Assembly (NCBI RefSeq): GCF_900604335.1
Contig: NZ_UWOD01000001.1
Coordinates: forward strand, 1 to 64,000
Source of the DNA: Intestinibacillus sp. Marseille-P6563
GTDB taxonomy: Bacteria; Bacillota; Clostridia; Oscillospirales; Butyricicoccaceae
Length of the DNA stretch: 64,000 nt
Direction: 5' to 3'
The notes below the pieces were generated by a model that did no database searches, was not told the origin of the DNA, and saw nothing but the letters and a program-made list of their open reading frames with translations. Positions 1 to 8,322 of this stretch are shown here, one piece after another. Both the position numbers and the translations under genes were made by a program. Position 1 is the stretch's first letter. Each line of letters begins with the position of its first letter.

Positions 1-125
1 TGTGCCATTTTGTATAGTTTCCTATGCCGCAGATTCGGCCAGCTTGACAGCCCCCTCCGGCTGCTGCCGGCGCAGCCGATCTGCGGCATACAGCCAGCGC
101 TCACGGTAAGTATACAAAATAACCG

Positions 126-332
126 TTATTGTTCGACTCGCTGGTTGATTTCAGCAACCGACTTGAAATAATCTGAGCGAAAATCCGTGGTTACAGAATA
201 CGCATGGCGGTAATCATCCAGCAAAGCTTGCTGCTGCCGGGTGCGTTTGCTCAGTCCAATGGCAAGAATCTCACGAATCATGAAAAAGCCTTTTGCGTCG
301 TTGATCAGACTCAGCGCGATTGGGTGCTTCAT
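126..332 (-). CDS. small hypothetical protein, uncertain
   Basis: An open frame of 68 codons lies downstream of the tRNA terminator. It is rich in charged and glutamine residues and has no recognisable domain. No clear Shine-Dalgarno sequence precedes the first ATG, and an internal ATG at 281 has only a weak AAAAGG upstream. It could be a small gene or chance coding. The first 125 bases of the window show nothing certain. Confidence 0.28.
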   Translation of the reverse strand: MKHPIALSLINDAKGFFMIREILAIGLSKRTRQQQALLDDYRHAYSVTTDFRSDYFKSVAEINQRVEQ

Positions 333-344
333 TGGTTAGAACAA

Positions 345-384
345 ATAAAAAAGACCATACCCTCTTTGGGTATAGTCTTTTTAT
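345..384 (-). terminator. terminator of the tRNA operon
   Basis: The inverted repeat AAGACTATACCC / GGGTATGGTCTT has a short AAAGA loop and is followed on the minus strand by a T run. It sits immediately 3' of tRNA-Cys. A-rich and T-rich flanks on both sides mean it could act in both directions. Confidence 0.85.
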
Positions 385-385
385 T

Positions 386-459
386 TGGAGGTACCACCCA
401 GAATCGAACTGGGGATCAGGGAGTTGCAGTCCCACGCCTTACCGCTTGGCTATGGTACC
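386..459 (-). tRNA. tRNA-Cys (GCA)
   Basis: The reverse strand folds as a cloverleaf with acceptor arms GGTACCA/TGGTACC, anticodon loop CTGCAAC (anticodon GCA) and T-loop TTCGATT. CCA is encoded at the 3' end. It is the last gene of the five-tRNA transcript. The first anticodon-stem pair looks like a T-T mismatch. Confidence 0.93.
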
Positions 460-462
460 ATA

Positions 463-538
463 TGGAGCGGATGACGAGGCTCGAACTCGCTACCTCCACC
501 TTGGCAAGGTGGCGCTCTACCAGATGAGCTACATCCGC
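463..538 (-). tRNA. tRNA-Gly (GCC)
   Basis: Cloverleaf with acceptor GCGGATG/CATCCGC, anticodon loop TTGCCAA (anticodon GCC) and encoded CCA. It lies 3 bp from tRNA-Cys in the same transcript. Confidence 0.95.
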
Positions 539-544
539 AAATTT

Positions 545-620
545 TGGTGCCTCCGGGCGGAATCGAACCACCGACACGGGGATTTTCAGTCCCCTGCTCT
601 ACCGACTGAGCTACAGAGGC
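545..620 (-). tRNA. tRNA-Phe (GAA)
   Basis: Cloverleaf with acceptor GCCTCTG paired to CGGAGGC, anticodon loop CTGAAAA (anticodon GAA), T-loop TTCGATT and encoded CCA. It is the middle gene of the tRNA operon. Confidence 0.95.
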
Positions 621-625
621 AAAAT

Positions 626-702
626 TGGCGACCCGGAAGGGACTTGAACCCTCGACCTCTGGCGTGACAGGCCAGCGCTCTAACCGACTGAGCTACCGGG
701 CC
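626..702 (-). tRNA. tRNA-Asp (GTC)
   Basis: Cloverleaf with acceptor GGCCCGG/CCGGGTC, anticodon loop CTGTCAC (anticodon GTC), T-loop TTCAAGT and encoded CCA. Confidence 0.95.
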
Positions 703-708
703 AACTCA

Positions 709-784
709 TGGTGGAAGTTACAGGGCTCGAACCTGTGACCCTCTGCTTGTAAGGCAGATGCTCTCCCAGCTGAGCTAAACTTCC
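709..784 (-). tRNA. tRNA-Val (TAC)
   Basis: Cloverleaf with acceptor GGAAGTT/AACTTCC, anticodon loop CTTACAA (anticodon TAC) and encoded CCA. It is the first gene of the operon, starting 22 bp after the -10 box. Confidence 0.95.
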
Positions 785-805
785 ATCTCATCAGCGCCGA
801 ATATT

Positions 806-834
806 ATTATATAGCATATTCGGCGCTATGTCAA
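806..834 (-). promoter_or_regulatory. consensus promoter of the tRNA operon, inside a hairpin
   Basis: On the minus strand, TTGACA (829-834), a 17-bp spacer and TATAAT (806-811) form a perfect sigma-A promoter for tRNA-Val and the genes after it. An 11-bp inverted repeat, AGCGCCGAATA / TATTCGGCGCT (793-803 and 817-827), encloses the -10 box. Read from hslO this repeat would form a hairpin in the transcript, so termination of hslO and initiation of the tRNAs may share the same bases. Confidence 0.85.
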
Positions 835-841
835 CCATTAT

Positions 842-1714
842 TTACACTTGATTTAAAATATTTTGAATTTCTTCATTGGAGAACCGATAAACTTTGTCAC
901 AGAACTGGCAAGTGATTTCGGTTTCTTTTTCATCCTCCAACAGGCCCGTTAATTCTTTACGTCCCATGCTGATCAGGGCACGGATTACTTTATCTCGACT
1001 ACAATTGCAGCGATATTCAAAAGAGGATTCTTCCAAAAATTCAACTTCGAATCCATCCAAAATAGTCCGAACAATATCCTGCAAGCTCATACCCTTTTCC
1101 AGCATGGTAGTCATTGCACCAGCTTGCTGAATATTTTTCTCTAGCCGGTCAATATCTTCATCTAGGCAACCCGGCATGAGCTGCACCAGATATCCCCCAG
1201 CCTGCAATACATGTTGATCTGTGCCAACTAGAACACCCAGTGCACAGGCCGAAGGAATTTGCTCGCTCTCGGCAAAGTAACGGGTCATGTCCTCGGCAAT
1301 TTCGCCATTGACTAAAACCGTCGTCCCGGTTACAGGATCTTTTAACCCGATATCTTTGATTACCATGACATAACCTTGGCCGATACCAGCACCAACATTT
1401 AATTTGCCATCCGGACGCAGGGGCAAATCACATGCAGGATTTTGCAGATACCCACGAACATTGCCTTCTGAATCGGATACGCAAACAACCGACCCAAGGG
1501 GACCATTTCCCTTGAATTGAACGGTTACCGACCCATCGTCCACTTTTAATTGGCTGCCCATCATAGAACAAATCGTGAGAACCCGTCCTAGAGCGGCGGT
1601 TGCCGTAGGCAAGGTTTTGTGAATCATGCGTGCTCGTTCTATGGTCTCCGTACTGGTGACAGCCGTGATTTGAATCGCTGCATTAGCAGCAATTGCACGA
1701 ATACGTTTATCCAT
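842..1714 (-). CDS. hslO: Hsp33 redox-regulated chaperone
   Basis: A 290-aa cytosolic Hsp33 that prevents aggregation of unfolded proteins under oxidative stress. The C-terminal zinc-binding redox switch is visible as CNC (in the YRCNCSRDK segment) and CQFC about 30 residues later. The start is the ATG at 1714, preceded by AGAGGAAAT. A frame extending upstream to 1855 runs into the neighbouring gene and is not used. It is the last gene of an operon with the methyltransferase (6 bp away) and the YerC-like regulator. Length and motifs match the family. Confidence 0.95.
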   Translation of the reverse strand: MDKRIRAIAANAAIQITAVTSTETIERARMIHKTLPTATAALGRVLTICSMMGSQLKVDDGSVTVQFKGNGPLGSVVCVSDSEGNVRGYLQNPACDLPLRPDGKLNVGAGIGQGYVMVIKDIGLKDPVTGTTVLVNGEIAEDMTRYFAESEQIPSACALGVLVGTDQHVLQAGGYLVQLMPGCLDEDIDRLEKNIQQAGAMTTMLEKGMSLQDIVRTILDGFEVEFLEESSFEYRCNCSRDKVIRALISMGRKELTGLLEDEKETEITCQFCDKVYRFSNEEIQNILNQV

Positions 1715-1719
1715 AAATT

Positions 1720-2469
1720 TTATTTCCTCTTTCTTGCTGAGATAAAAACTCGATTTTCTCGGTCGAGTGCTTCTTGGTCTAGCGTTGCAATTTGCAATTC
1801 GGGATATACCTCGATTTGGGTAAAGCCAATTTCGTCCAGCATTTCTTTTAAACAAGATAAGCTATAATATTTCTCTACATGTTCTTCTTGGTAACGTGAC
1901 CATTGTTCACCTGAACGAACGAAAATATCAAAATCATAGTGACAAAGGTCACCATTGAAATCAGCCTGCCACACACAAAATACATCTTCGTCTTCCCGGA
2001 CATAGCACTCCCCGTGCATGGAATCAAACTTGTGTTTTGTATTTACATCAAAAATAAAAATACCGCCGGGCTCTAAAAATAACTCCACACGCCGAAACGC
2101 CTCTCGGAGCGTGGAGATATCCGTAATATAGTTGATGCTATCCAAACAGCAGACACAGGCATCTACGGTACCGTACAAGTCCAAGTCTTCCATGCGCTGA
2201 TTGAGAAAGATTGGCCGGGGCTCTAAATCAATGGTGTGGTCCATGGCTTGCATCAGCATCTCCTCAGATGCATCCACACCAATCATTTCAAAGCCTCTGC
2301 AGGCCAGTTCTGCGGACAGGCTACCCGTACCGCAGGCCAAATCCAAAATCAAATGTGGCGAAAGTCCTGCTTGTGCAAAAATCTGCTCAAAGAAATCCGC
2401 CCACTGGGAATATCCTACGTCCTCGGTAAAACGATCATAATAAGAAGAAAGAAAGCGATAACTATCCAT
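1720..2469 (-). CDS. class I SAM-dependent methyltransferase
   Basis: A 249-aa soluble methyltransferase. The SAM-binding motif I is LILDLACGTGSLS near residue 43, followed by the acidic loop GVDASEEML. The substrate is not evident. The start ATG overlaps the stop codon of the upstream gene as TAATG, which indicates translational coupling. It lies between yerC-like and hslO in one operon. The family is broad, so only the enzyme class is assigned. Confidence 0.88.
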   Translation of the reverse strand: MDSYRFLSSYYDRFTEDVGYSQWADFFEQIFAQAGLSPHLILDLACGTGSLSAELACRGFEMIGVDASEEMLMQAMDHTIDLEPRPIFLNQRMEDLDLYGTVDACVCCLDSINYITDISTLREAFRRVELFLEPGGIFIFDVNTKHKFDSMHGECYVREDEDVFCVWQADFNGDLCHYDFDIFVRSGEQWSRYQEEHVEKYYSLSCLKEMLDEIGFTQIEVYPELQIATLDQEALDRENRVFISARKRK

Positions 2470-2759
2470 TATTTCTCCTTCGTACGGTCCAGAACCATAC
2501 GATATCCATCGGTGCCGTAAATCAGGCACTTGTTCACACGGCTGATAGTGGCTGTGCTGGCTCCAGTTTCACGAACAATATCGCTGTAAATCTGCCCTTG
2601 ATCCAGCATTTTGGCCACTTGGAAACGCTGTGCCATGGCGCGCAGCTCGGTGATCGTACATAAATCTTCGAAGAAATTATAGCATTCTTCGACAGTATTC
2701 AGGGACAGGATGCCAGTAAACAATTCGTCCATATGTCCATCTTTCAATTTGCTATTCAT
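2469..2759 (-). CDS. YerC/YecD family TrpR-like regulator
   Basis: A 96-aa helical DNA-binding protein. The TrpR-type helix-turn-helix is visible at SDIVRETGASTATISRVNKCL, and the N-terminal half (FFEDLCTITELRAMAQRFQVAKML) matches the YerC/YecD family. The start ATG at 2759 follows GGAGGGTAGGCAGC. It is the first gene of the operon with the methyltransferase and hslO. The effector is unknown for this member. Confidence 0.9.
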   Translation of the reverse strand: MNSKLKDGHMDELFTGILSLNTVEECYNFFEDLCTITELRAMAQRFQVAKMLDQGQIYSDIVRETGASTATISRVNKCLIYGTDGYRMVLDRTKEK

Positions 2760-2860
2760 GCTGCCTACCCTCCGCAACTTCATTTATAATTATCGTAACA
2801 CATTACTGCATGAAAGTAAATAATGCAGCAAAAATTCCAAATGAATATTTTTATGAAGGA

Positions 2861-2895
2861 AAAAAGACGGACTCATGAAAAGCCCGTCTTTTCGG
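2861..2895 (-). terminator. bidirectional terminator, probably the original gat operon terminator
   Basis: The stem AAGACGG/CCGTCTT has a 13-base loop, and T runs follow it in both directions. Without the segment 2897-57703 it would lie about a dozen bases beyond the gatB stop codon, on the correct strand to end the gatCAB transcript. Today it is about 55 kb from gatB. Confidence 0.75.
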
Positions 2896-2896
2896 C
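2892..2896. repeat. outer target-site duplication, left (TCGGC)
   Basis: TCGGC directly abuts the TGTC terminus of the left 425-bp element. The same five bases directly follow the TACA terminus of the right copy (57699-57703). Five-base duplications are typical of Tn7-like, Tn5053-like and Mu-like transposition. Confidence 0.75.
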
Positions 2897-3321
2897 TGTC
2901 ATCCCCCCTTGAAAAACCGACACATTCCGCCAAGCAAAGCTGACACAAGTTAATAATTGGAAATGCACTGATTGCGACCGATTGATGGCGGGATTTGAAA
3001 GGTTCTGCTCGTTTCTGCTGCCATGCTTTTACCACCACCGGCGGCGTCGGCAATGTATCCGCTCCTATGATTTCGTTACTTTTCTTCTATACTTCCTGTC
3101 ACTTTCCGCTAAATCCTTTTATTTTCTTCACTTTTCAGCTACCAACAATCTCCTGATGCACAGGCCACTTCCATTCATTTCCCTCTATCTCTGCTCCGCT
3201 CCTCTCCCCCCGCGAAATCCCCCCATAAACGCAAAAAAGACCCAAGGCTTTTTGCCTTGAGTCTCTTTTTTCGTCCAGTTTTATCTGGCAGATTTGGGCT
3301 GTTTTTTGCGGGTGGGATACA
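2897..3321 (+). mobile_element. 425-bp mini-transposon-like element, copy 1
   Basis: A non-coding element with TGT...ACA ends. The left end reads TGTCATCCCCCCTTGAAAAA and the right end, read inward, TGTATCCCACCCGCAAAAAA, which gives imperfect inverted repeats of about 30 bp. It carries an internal bidirectional terminator (about 3231-3277) and a small CCAG/CTGG hairpin near the right end. No convincing gene is inside. The copy at 57274-57698 has the same length, and I found no difference. The transposase that moved it is not identified; the TnsB encoded at 54.9-56.6 kb is a candidate. Confidence 0.75.
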
Positions 3322-3524
3322 TAGAGATTAAGGCGAATCATTCCCGTGCCTGTATTGTACCATAACGCAGGTAAAAACACAAGAATATTTACTAAGATAC
3401 TCACAAATGAAAACGATATAATTATTTGATACTAGATGCATATCGCTCCTACACTTTTAGATAAAGAGAGTTTCCTTTTTACATGCTCAAATGTTTCAAT
3501 TTCTTTCGTATCTGCACACATATC

Positions 3525-6500
3525 TCATGCTTTTATTTTTATCATATAAATATTCTCTTTTACATTATCTTTATCATATGATAATAGGCCTGTCCATTCA
3601 CTCCACTTAGATATACTTAAATCTGAATTATGAATTTCTTTATTGCCATTCAAAAGCCATATAAGTTTCATCCCTTTTTTCTCCTGAAATTTATCTAACA
3701 AATCTTTTCGAATAACGACGCCTCCCTGAAGTTGAGTCAATGTAGTATCAAATGCTGCTAATTCTCCGTCTTCATCATAATAGAATCCATCATACTCTAA
3801 TTGTCTTAGGTGAAATGTTTCAATTATTTCTGCGCACGGAACGCTCCAAGATAATGAATCCGATTTAGAAGCATCAAACTCTTCTTCCCATAATAAATTT
3901 GCCACGGCATATAATATTCTTCCGATCTCCTTTTCATCTTCTTTCTCTATAATTTTGTTCTTGTATTTAATTTCAGGAATTTGAACCTCATCATTTACGT
4001 CTAACGCCTTTTCTCCCGTACAGTTATCGAATACATCCCCTTTATCTTCGTTTTCTACATACTCACTAGAATCTAATACTCTAAGAATGACATCTAAAGA
4101 AGATAAGTCTGGTACCTGTACGGTTTCTGTAATAATTTCACCCGTCTTAATAGTAGCATTAATCCATGAGTCTTTTTTTATTGATTCACAACTAGGTGCC
4201 CACGGATATTCTCGATTATATAGTGAAGTTATCTGATTAATAAAAGTCAACTCCGTATTTAATAAATCTACTCTCTTATCTACGCCGTGCAAGAATTCCA
4301 TTTCTTGCTCTGGCGTTACAAAATAAGCAAATAACCAGCTCCAGACTAAAAGTTTCTCATCCCGTATATTCTCGCGTCCCGTAGTCAGATTTTTAGTTAG
4401 TGAAACCCATTGCACACCTCGGTCGTCTGTAAGAATCAACGTATCTTTTAGATTGCTAATAAACGCTCCTTTGTCTTCCAACCACTTTCTTTGATTATTC
4501 ATACTTTGTAGCGCTATACGTTTATTTTCATTCCGGGCTGTAGCGATAAACTTATTTATCTGTTTAAAAATCGGAGCAGCTTCACAACACATAAAATTAG
4601 GATTTAATGTCGGATCAAAATCACGAACATAGGGATCCCATGCCCCTGTAAACACAAGCTCTTTATCAGTCCCCCTGCTGAACGGCTCTTTCATTTTATA
4701 ATGATCAGCAACTCGGGCCAGAATGTTGTACATGGCAATCCATTGATATTTCTTGCCAATGCGTTCAACCTTTATTGTATCATGTCGACTATAATTATAT
4801 CTTTTCCTATACTGATCGAAGTCACCAAACCACTCTTCTTTATATCCCAGATCATTAATGATAAACGACATAGCATAGTTGAATATCTGCCGATGATCAA
4901 CCATAAAATAACGCAATGCACTCTGGAAAACATATCTTCCAAAATCACCATACATGCCCATGTTTTCGAATCTCATGGACATGCTAATCGCAAATAATCC
5001 GCCCTTAAAATTCATCTTCGTATAATCTTGGTCTACAACAGGAATCGGATCAGATTTATATGGTGGGGCAATCATCGCTCTGTCAATGATTCCACTATAA
5101 TCAGATTTTTCCCAAAGAAATCTCTCTATTATCAGCCGTGCGTAATCTCGTAGCAAAATATCTGGATACACATTTTTTTGGTCAAAGATCGTTAAATAAA
5201 CATATTCAGAAAGCGAACAGAACACCTTCATCTGAGCATACCTACGCTTGCAACAAGCTCCAAATACAACTCCATATAAGCGCTGGAATACATATGGATC
5301 ATTTACATGCTCGAATTTCTTTAATAAAACTTCACATAAATCGAAATTCTCCTTTAATAACTCTATCATAGCTTTAGATGTATAATCCCTAAGCGATCTA
5401 TCCGAAGATGTAAGAAGCCAGCCAAATAGAGTCAATAAAAGTTCTGTTTGCTTTTTATCTTTTATAGCAATAGAATCGCCTTTGTCATACATTTGAATCA
5501 ACTGGGTTACTCTGTTGGACTCATCCGAAAAGAGCATATTTATATATGTAGTCCAAATATAGTCTCTTTTATTTAATTCATATCTACTTAAAAAATCATG
5601 AAGAAAATTTGCATTTAAGGGATGTTCTGTCTTAACACTATTCCCAATCAATACTTCCCACACATCTTTCGGCTCGGGAGAATACTTGATGATACAATTT
5701 AAAAAACTTTGTTTAGCTATACTCTTCATACTTCTCCATCGGAATGATTGAATATATCGACTAATCAAACGAGCTTTTTCATCTACGTTGCGAACTTCAT
5801 CAATTAAATCGATACATTCTTCTTCATATTTCGTCGCAAAAAGAGCACAAATATTGATAAAAACATCGCTATTTCCTAAATTAGTTATTTTACCATTTCT
5901 TATCTGCAACACATCATTAATTACTTTTTTCCGTATTTCATCCTTTGATTCTGATCCATTAACAATTGCTTTTGCGCAGAAGTAATCATTCATCTGGTCA
6001 TAAGCGAAGTATAGCTCTTCCTTCCCTTTGTATATATAGCTGTGAAGAATATGTTCTCTAACAACCTGCTGAACAAATGGCGGTGCAACAATCCCATACT
6101 GTCTCCAGTAGTTCAAGCTAATCAATTCTTCTTTGGATATAAATCGAACACCTTTTTGAGCAAACCACTCAGCCAGTTCATTAACAAATGGAGTTAATAA
6201 ATCCTCTGTTCCTGAGTATCCTTTAACTCTTAAAGATTTCGCCATAGCTGTTTGTATCTTATCATTTGCATCAGAAATAAGGCGATCATATAGTGTGGGA
6301 AGATCAATCTCATCCCCTCTATATGTGCGACAGTATAATGTTAAAAAAAGCGGATTCGTCATCTCATACGCAAAATATTCGGATGGAGTAAATGGAATTC
6401 CATAAAAATCAAAAAACTTTTTTGTTGCTTCGATACTATTCCTTTCAAATCCCATATGAGCTATATGGGAAATATCACCATTGCATATTTTATCAATCAA

Positions 6501-7904
6501 AGATTGATTCATAAGTTGACTTCTATATTCTGTGCGAAATGAGAATGCTAATTTTACATATTTACAGCTTTCAATCTTATCAATCATTTGGGGTAGAGAG
6601 TTTTTCCATAAGGCATTGTTCCAAGTTTCATTAAGGGCATCAATAAACACTGGAATTATAGTTCCTTGTTTCTCCCCTATAGCCTCAAAAATATCAATAA
6701 AATCGTTAAATGAACAATCCAATTCACAATTTCTAATTATTTGTTCGCAAATTGGTTCATCAGTAAAATACGAACCCGCCAACAGTAAAAGCGCATATCT
6801 TCTTTTATCCAGTAGAATAGCGGTTTCATTTGCAAAAGGCTGCGATTTTCCAATTCCAGCTTCTCCGGTTATAGCAAGAATTTTACCAGTAATCATTCGA
6901 CGCTCAACATCTGAAATTGCTAGAACGTTTGGCAAGTCTAAAAGCGTATGTAGTGATTTTATTTCTCTTTCAATATCAAAATATTTGTTTTTTGCATGTT
7001 CTCTTTCCTCTTTTGATATGTCATTTTTTTCAAAAGCAATTGAATGCAATTTAGTCTGTTCTTCTTCAAGCTGAGCCTTCATGACTTGAAATTTTTCTAG
7101 TTCCAGCTCGACAGTTTTTTTAATAATATGTTCCCAACCAAAAGAATCCATTATATTGTCGTATTCAATATCCTCAAAACCATCAACAATATTTCTTATT
7201 TTTTGAAGATAGTCATAATATTGACTATACTTCCATTTTAATGAATTAATTTTTCCCTTTAAATGCTCTTTCTTTGAATTAATATATTTAATTGCATTTT
7301 CATCATGAACGAATAATGACAGTTGAAGTGAGAACTCTGTATCGACATTAAAATCAGTATTAAACCGCTCCCCAAGTGTAGCAAACATATGTCTATTGTG
7401 ACTCACAACCCATTCATAGGTAATTGAATGGCTCCCAAAATAATAGTTTGCCAAATAAGGATATTTTCTTACTTGATCTAATATAGTATCATCTGTTACC
7501 AATTCAACAGAGATATTATTATCTTCTAAAAGTTTTTGGGATCGCTTATAGTTTTCCGCCTCGATAGATAATGGCTTATTACAATACAAAATAACATGAT
7601 CAACTTTCCCTTTATAATTCTCAACTATTTTTTCAGCGGAATGCAATATCTGGTCATATCCTGGCCGATTATCGAAAAACTTAGCTTGAAAACCAATCCA
7701 TCTTTGGTTAGTTTCATCAAAAATAGGGTCAGTTTCAAGTCCGGCATTATTGGGATTGCAATGAAGAAATTTTATTTTCTTGTTATGAGAGATATATTCG
7801 TTTGCAAATAACTGACGACACAAATCTTCAAATTTATAACGAATGCCACGAGAATCTGTATTTGTTGCAATGAACTGTTCCCAAGTAATTAACCCTACCG
7901 GCAT
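3525..7904 (-). CDS. Avs-like protein: PD-(D/E)xK nuclease fused to STAND-type NTPase and a large C-terminal region
   Basis: A 1459-aa cytosolic protein. Residues about 20-115 resemble a restriction-type nuclease: E26 in FEDLC, D59 in LETDP, and Q73-x-K75 in GFQAKFF. After a helical, partly coiled-coil region (about 205-320) comes a P-loop, GEAGIGKS (347-354), and a Walker B-like strand, IIPVFIDALNE (about 416-426). The remaining 900 or so residues are mostly helical with no domain I can name, as in the target-sensing part of antiviral STAND proteins. The start follows GGGGGATGTTAT. The gene is clearly more AT-rich than its neighbours, which points to transfer. It stands alone. A restriction-like NTPase outside the Avs group is the main alternative. 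Confidence 0.7.
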   Translation of the reverse strand: MPVGLITWEQFIATNTDSRGIRYKFEDLCRQLFANEYISHNKKIKFLHCNPNNAGLETDPIFDETNQRWIGFQAKFFDNRPGYDQILHSAEKIVENYKGKVDHVILYCNKPLSIEAENYKRSQKLLEDNNISVELVTDDTILDQVRKYPYLANYYFGSHSITYEWVVSHNRHMFATLGERFNTDFNVDTEFSLQLSLFVHDENAIKYINSKKEHLKGKINSLKWKYSQYYDYLQKIRNIVDGFEDIEYDNIMDSFGWEHIIKKTVELELEKFQVMKAQLEEEQTKLHSIAFEKNDISKEEREHAKNKYFDIEREIKSLHTLLDLPNVLAISDVERRMITGKILAITGEAGIGKSQPFANETAILLDKRRYALLLLAGSYFTDEPICEQIIRNCELDCSFNDFIDIFEAIGEKQGTIIPVFIDALNETWNNALWKNSLPQMIDKIESCKYVKLAFSFRTEYRSQLMNQSLIDKICNGDISHIAHMGFERNSIEATKKFFDFYGIPFTPSEYFAYEMTNPLFLTLYCRTYRGDEIDLPTLYDRLISDANDKIQTAMAKSLRVKGYSGTEDLLTPFVNELAEWFAQKGVRFISKEELISLNYWRQYGIVAPPFVQQVVREHILHSYIYKGKEELYFAYDQMNDYFCAKAIVNGSESKDEIRKKVINDVLQIRNGKITNLGNSDVFINICALFATKYEEECIDLIDEVRNVDEKARLISRYIQSFRWRSMKSIAKQSFLNCIIKYSPEPKDVWEVLIGNSVKTEHPLNANFLHDFLSRYELNKRDYIWTTYINMLFSDESNRVTQLIQMYDKGDSIAIKDKKQTELLLTLFGWLLTSSDRSLRDYTSKAMIELLKENFDLCEVLLKKFEHVNDPYVFQRLYGVVFGACCKRRYAQMKVFCSLSEYVYLTIFDQKNVYPDILLRDYARLIIERFLWEKSDYSGIIDRAMIAPPYKSDPIPVVDQDYTKMNFKGGLFAISMSMRFENMGMYGDFGRYVFQSALRYFMVDHRQIFNYAMSFIINDLGYKEEWFGDFDQYRKRYNYSRHDTIKVERIGKKYQWIAMYNILARVADHYKMKEPFSRGTDKELVFTGAWDPYVRDFDPTLNPNFMCCEAAPIFKQINKFIATARNENKRIALQSMNNQRKWLEDKGAFISNLKDTLILTDDRGVQWVSLTKNLTTGRENIRDEKLLVWSWLFAYFVTPEQEMEFLHGVDKRVDLLNTELTFINQITSLYNREYPWAPSCESIKKDSWINATIKTGEIITETVQVPDLSSLDVILRVLDSSEYVENEDKGDVFDNCTGEKALDVNDEVQIPEIKYKNKIIEKEDEKEIGRILYAVANLLWEEEFDASKSDSLSWSVPCAEIIETFHLRQLEYDGFYYDEDGELAAFDTTLTQLQGGVVIRKDLLDKFQEKKGMKLIWLLNGNKEIHNSDLSISKWSEWTGLLSYDKDNVKENIYMIKIKA

Positions 7905-8322
7905 ATAACATCCCCCTTTTTATAAGTCGCTGTTATTATTTACTAATATATATCAAAAGATTATATTTCTGGAATTATTATATCAAAGTATACAAATGAT
8001 TTCTATGTTTTCCGTCTACCCATGATAAGTCTATAAAAAAAGAGAATATTATTGTGCTACGCAACACAGGCACTTGCACATTTCGAATATTGCTTCAACT
8101 GTGCAATCAAAACCATGTGTTTTCGTTTACACTTTTGGCAGTCCGTATTCGGCATCAATTCTCCCGTGAAACATCCGAAAAGTGTAAGCAAAATGCAAGC
8201 AACCCTTTCCTTTTCTCCCCTTCACTTATAGGCATCAGGCACACCCCCAAAACCTGTCCATTTCCCTTCTTCGGTTCAAAATCCCACAGGCATAAATCGT
8301 TGTGAACTATCCGACCACTGTA
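7905..8322. other. AT-rich intergenic region without a supported gene
   Basis: 418 bases between the Avs-like gene and the DUF4143 ATPase. The part next to the Avs-like gene is very AT-rich and probably holds its promoter. An open frame of 83 codons (8054-8305) has no ribosome site and no recognisable features. Confidence 0.5.

Noticed and set aside
2982-3260. 92-codon frame inside the 425-bp element (also 57359-57637)
   Set aside because: It has no ribosome site, runs across the internal terminator and has a low-complexity composition. It is open only because it lies in duplicated DNA.
8054-8305. 83-codon frame between the Avs-like and DUF4143 genes
   Set aside because: No ribosome site and no recognisable sequence; it overlaps the end region of the ATPase unit.
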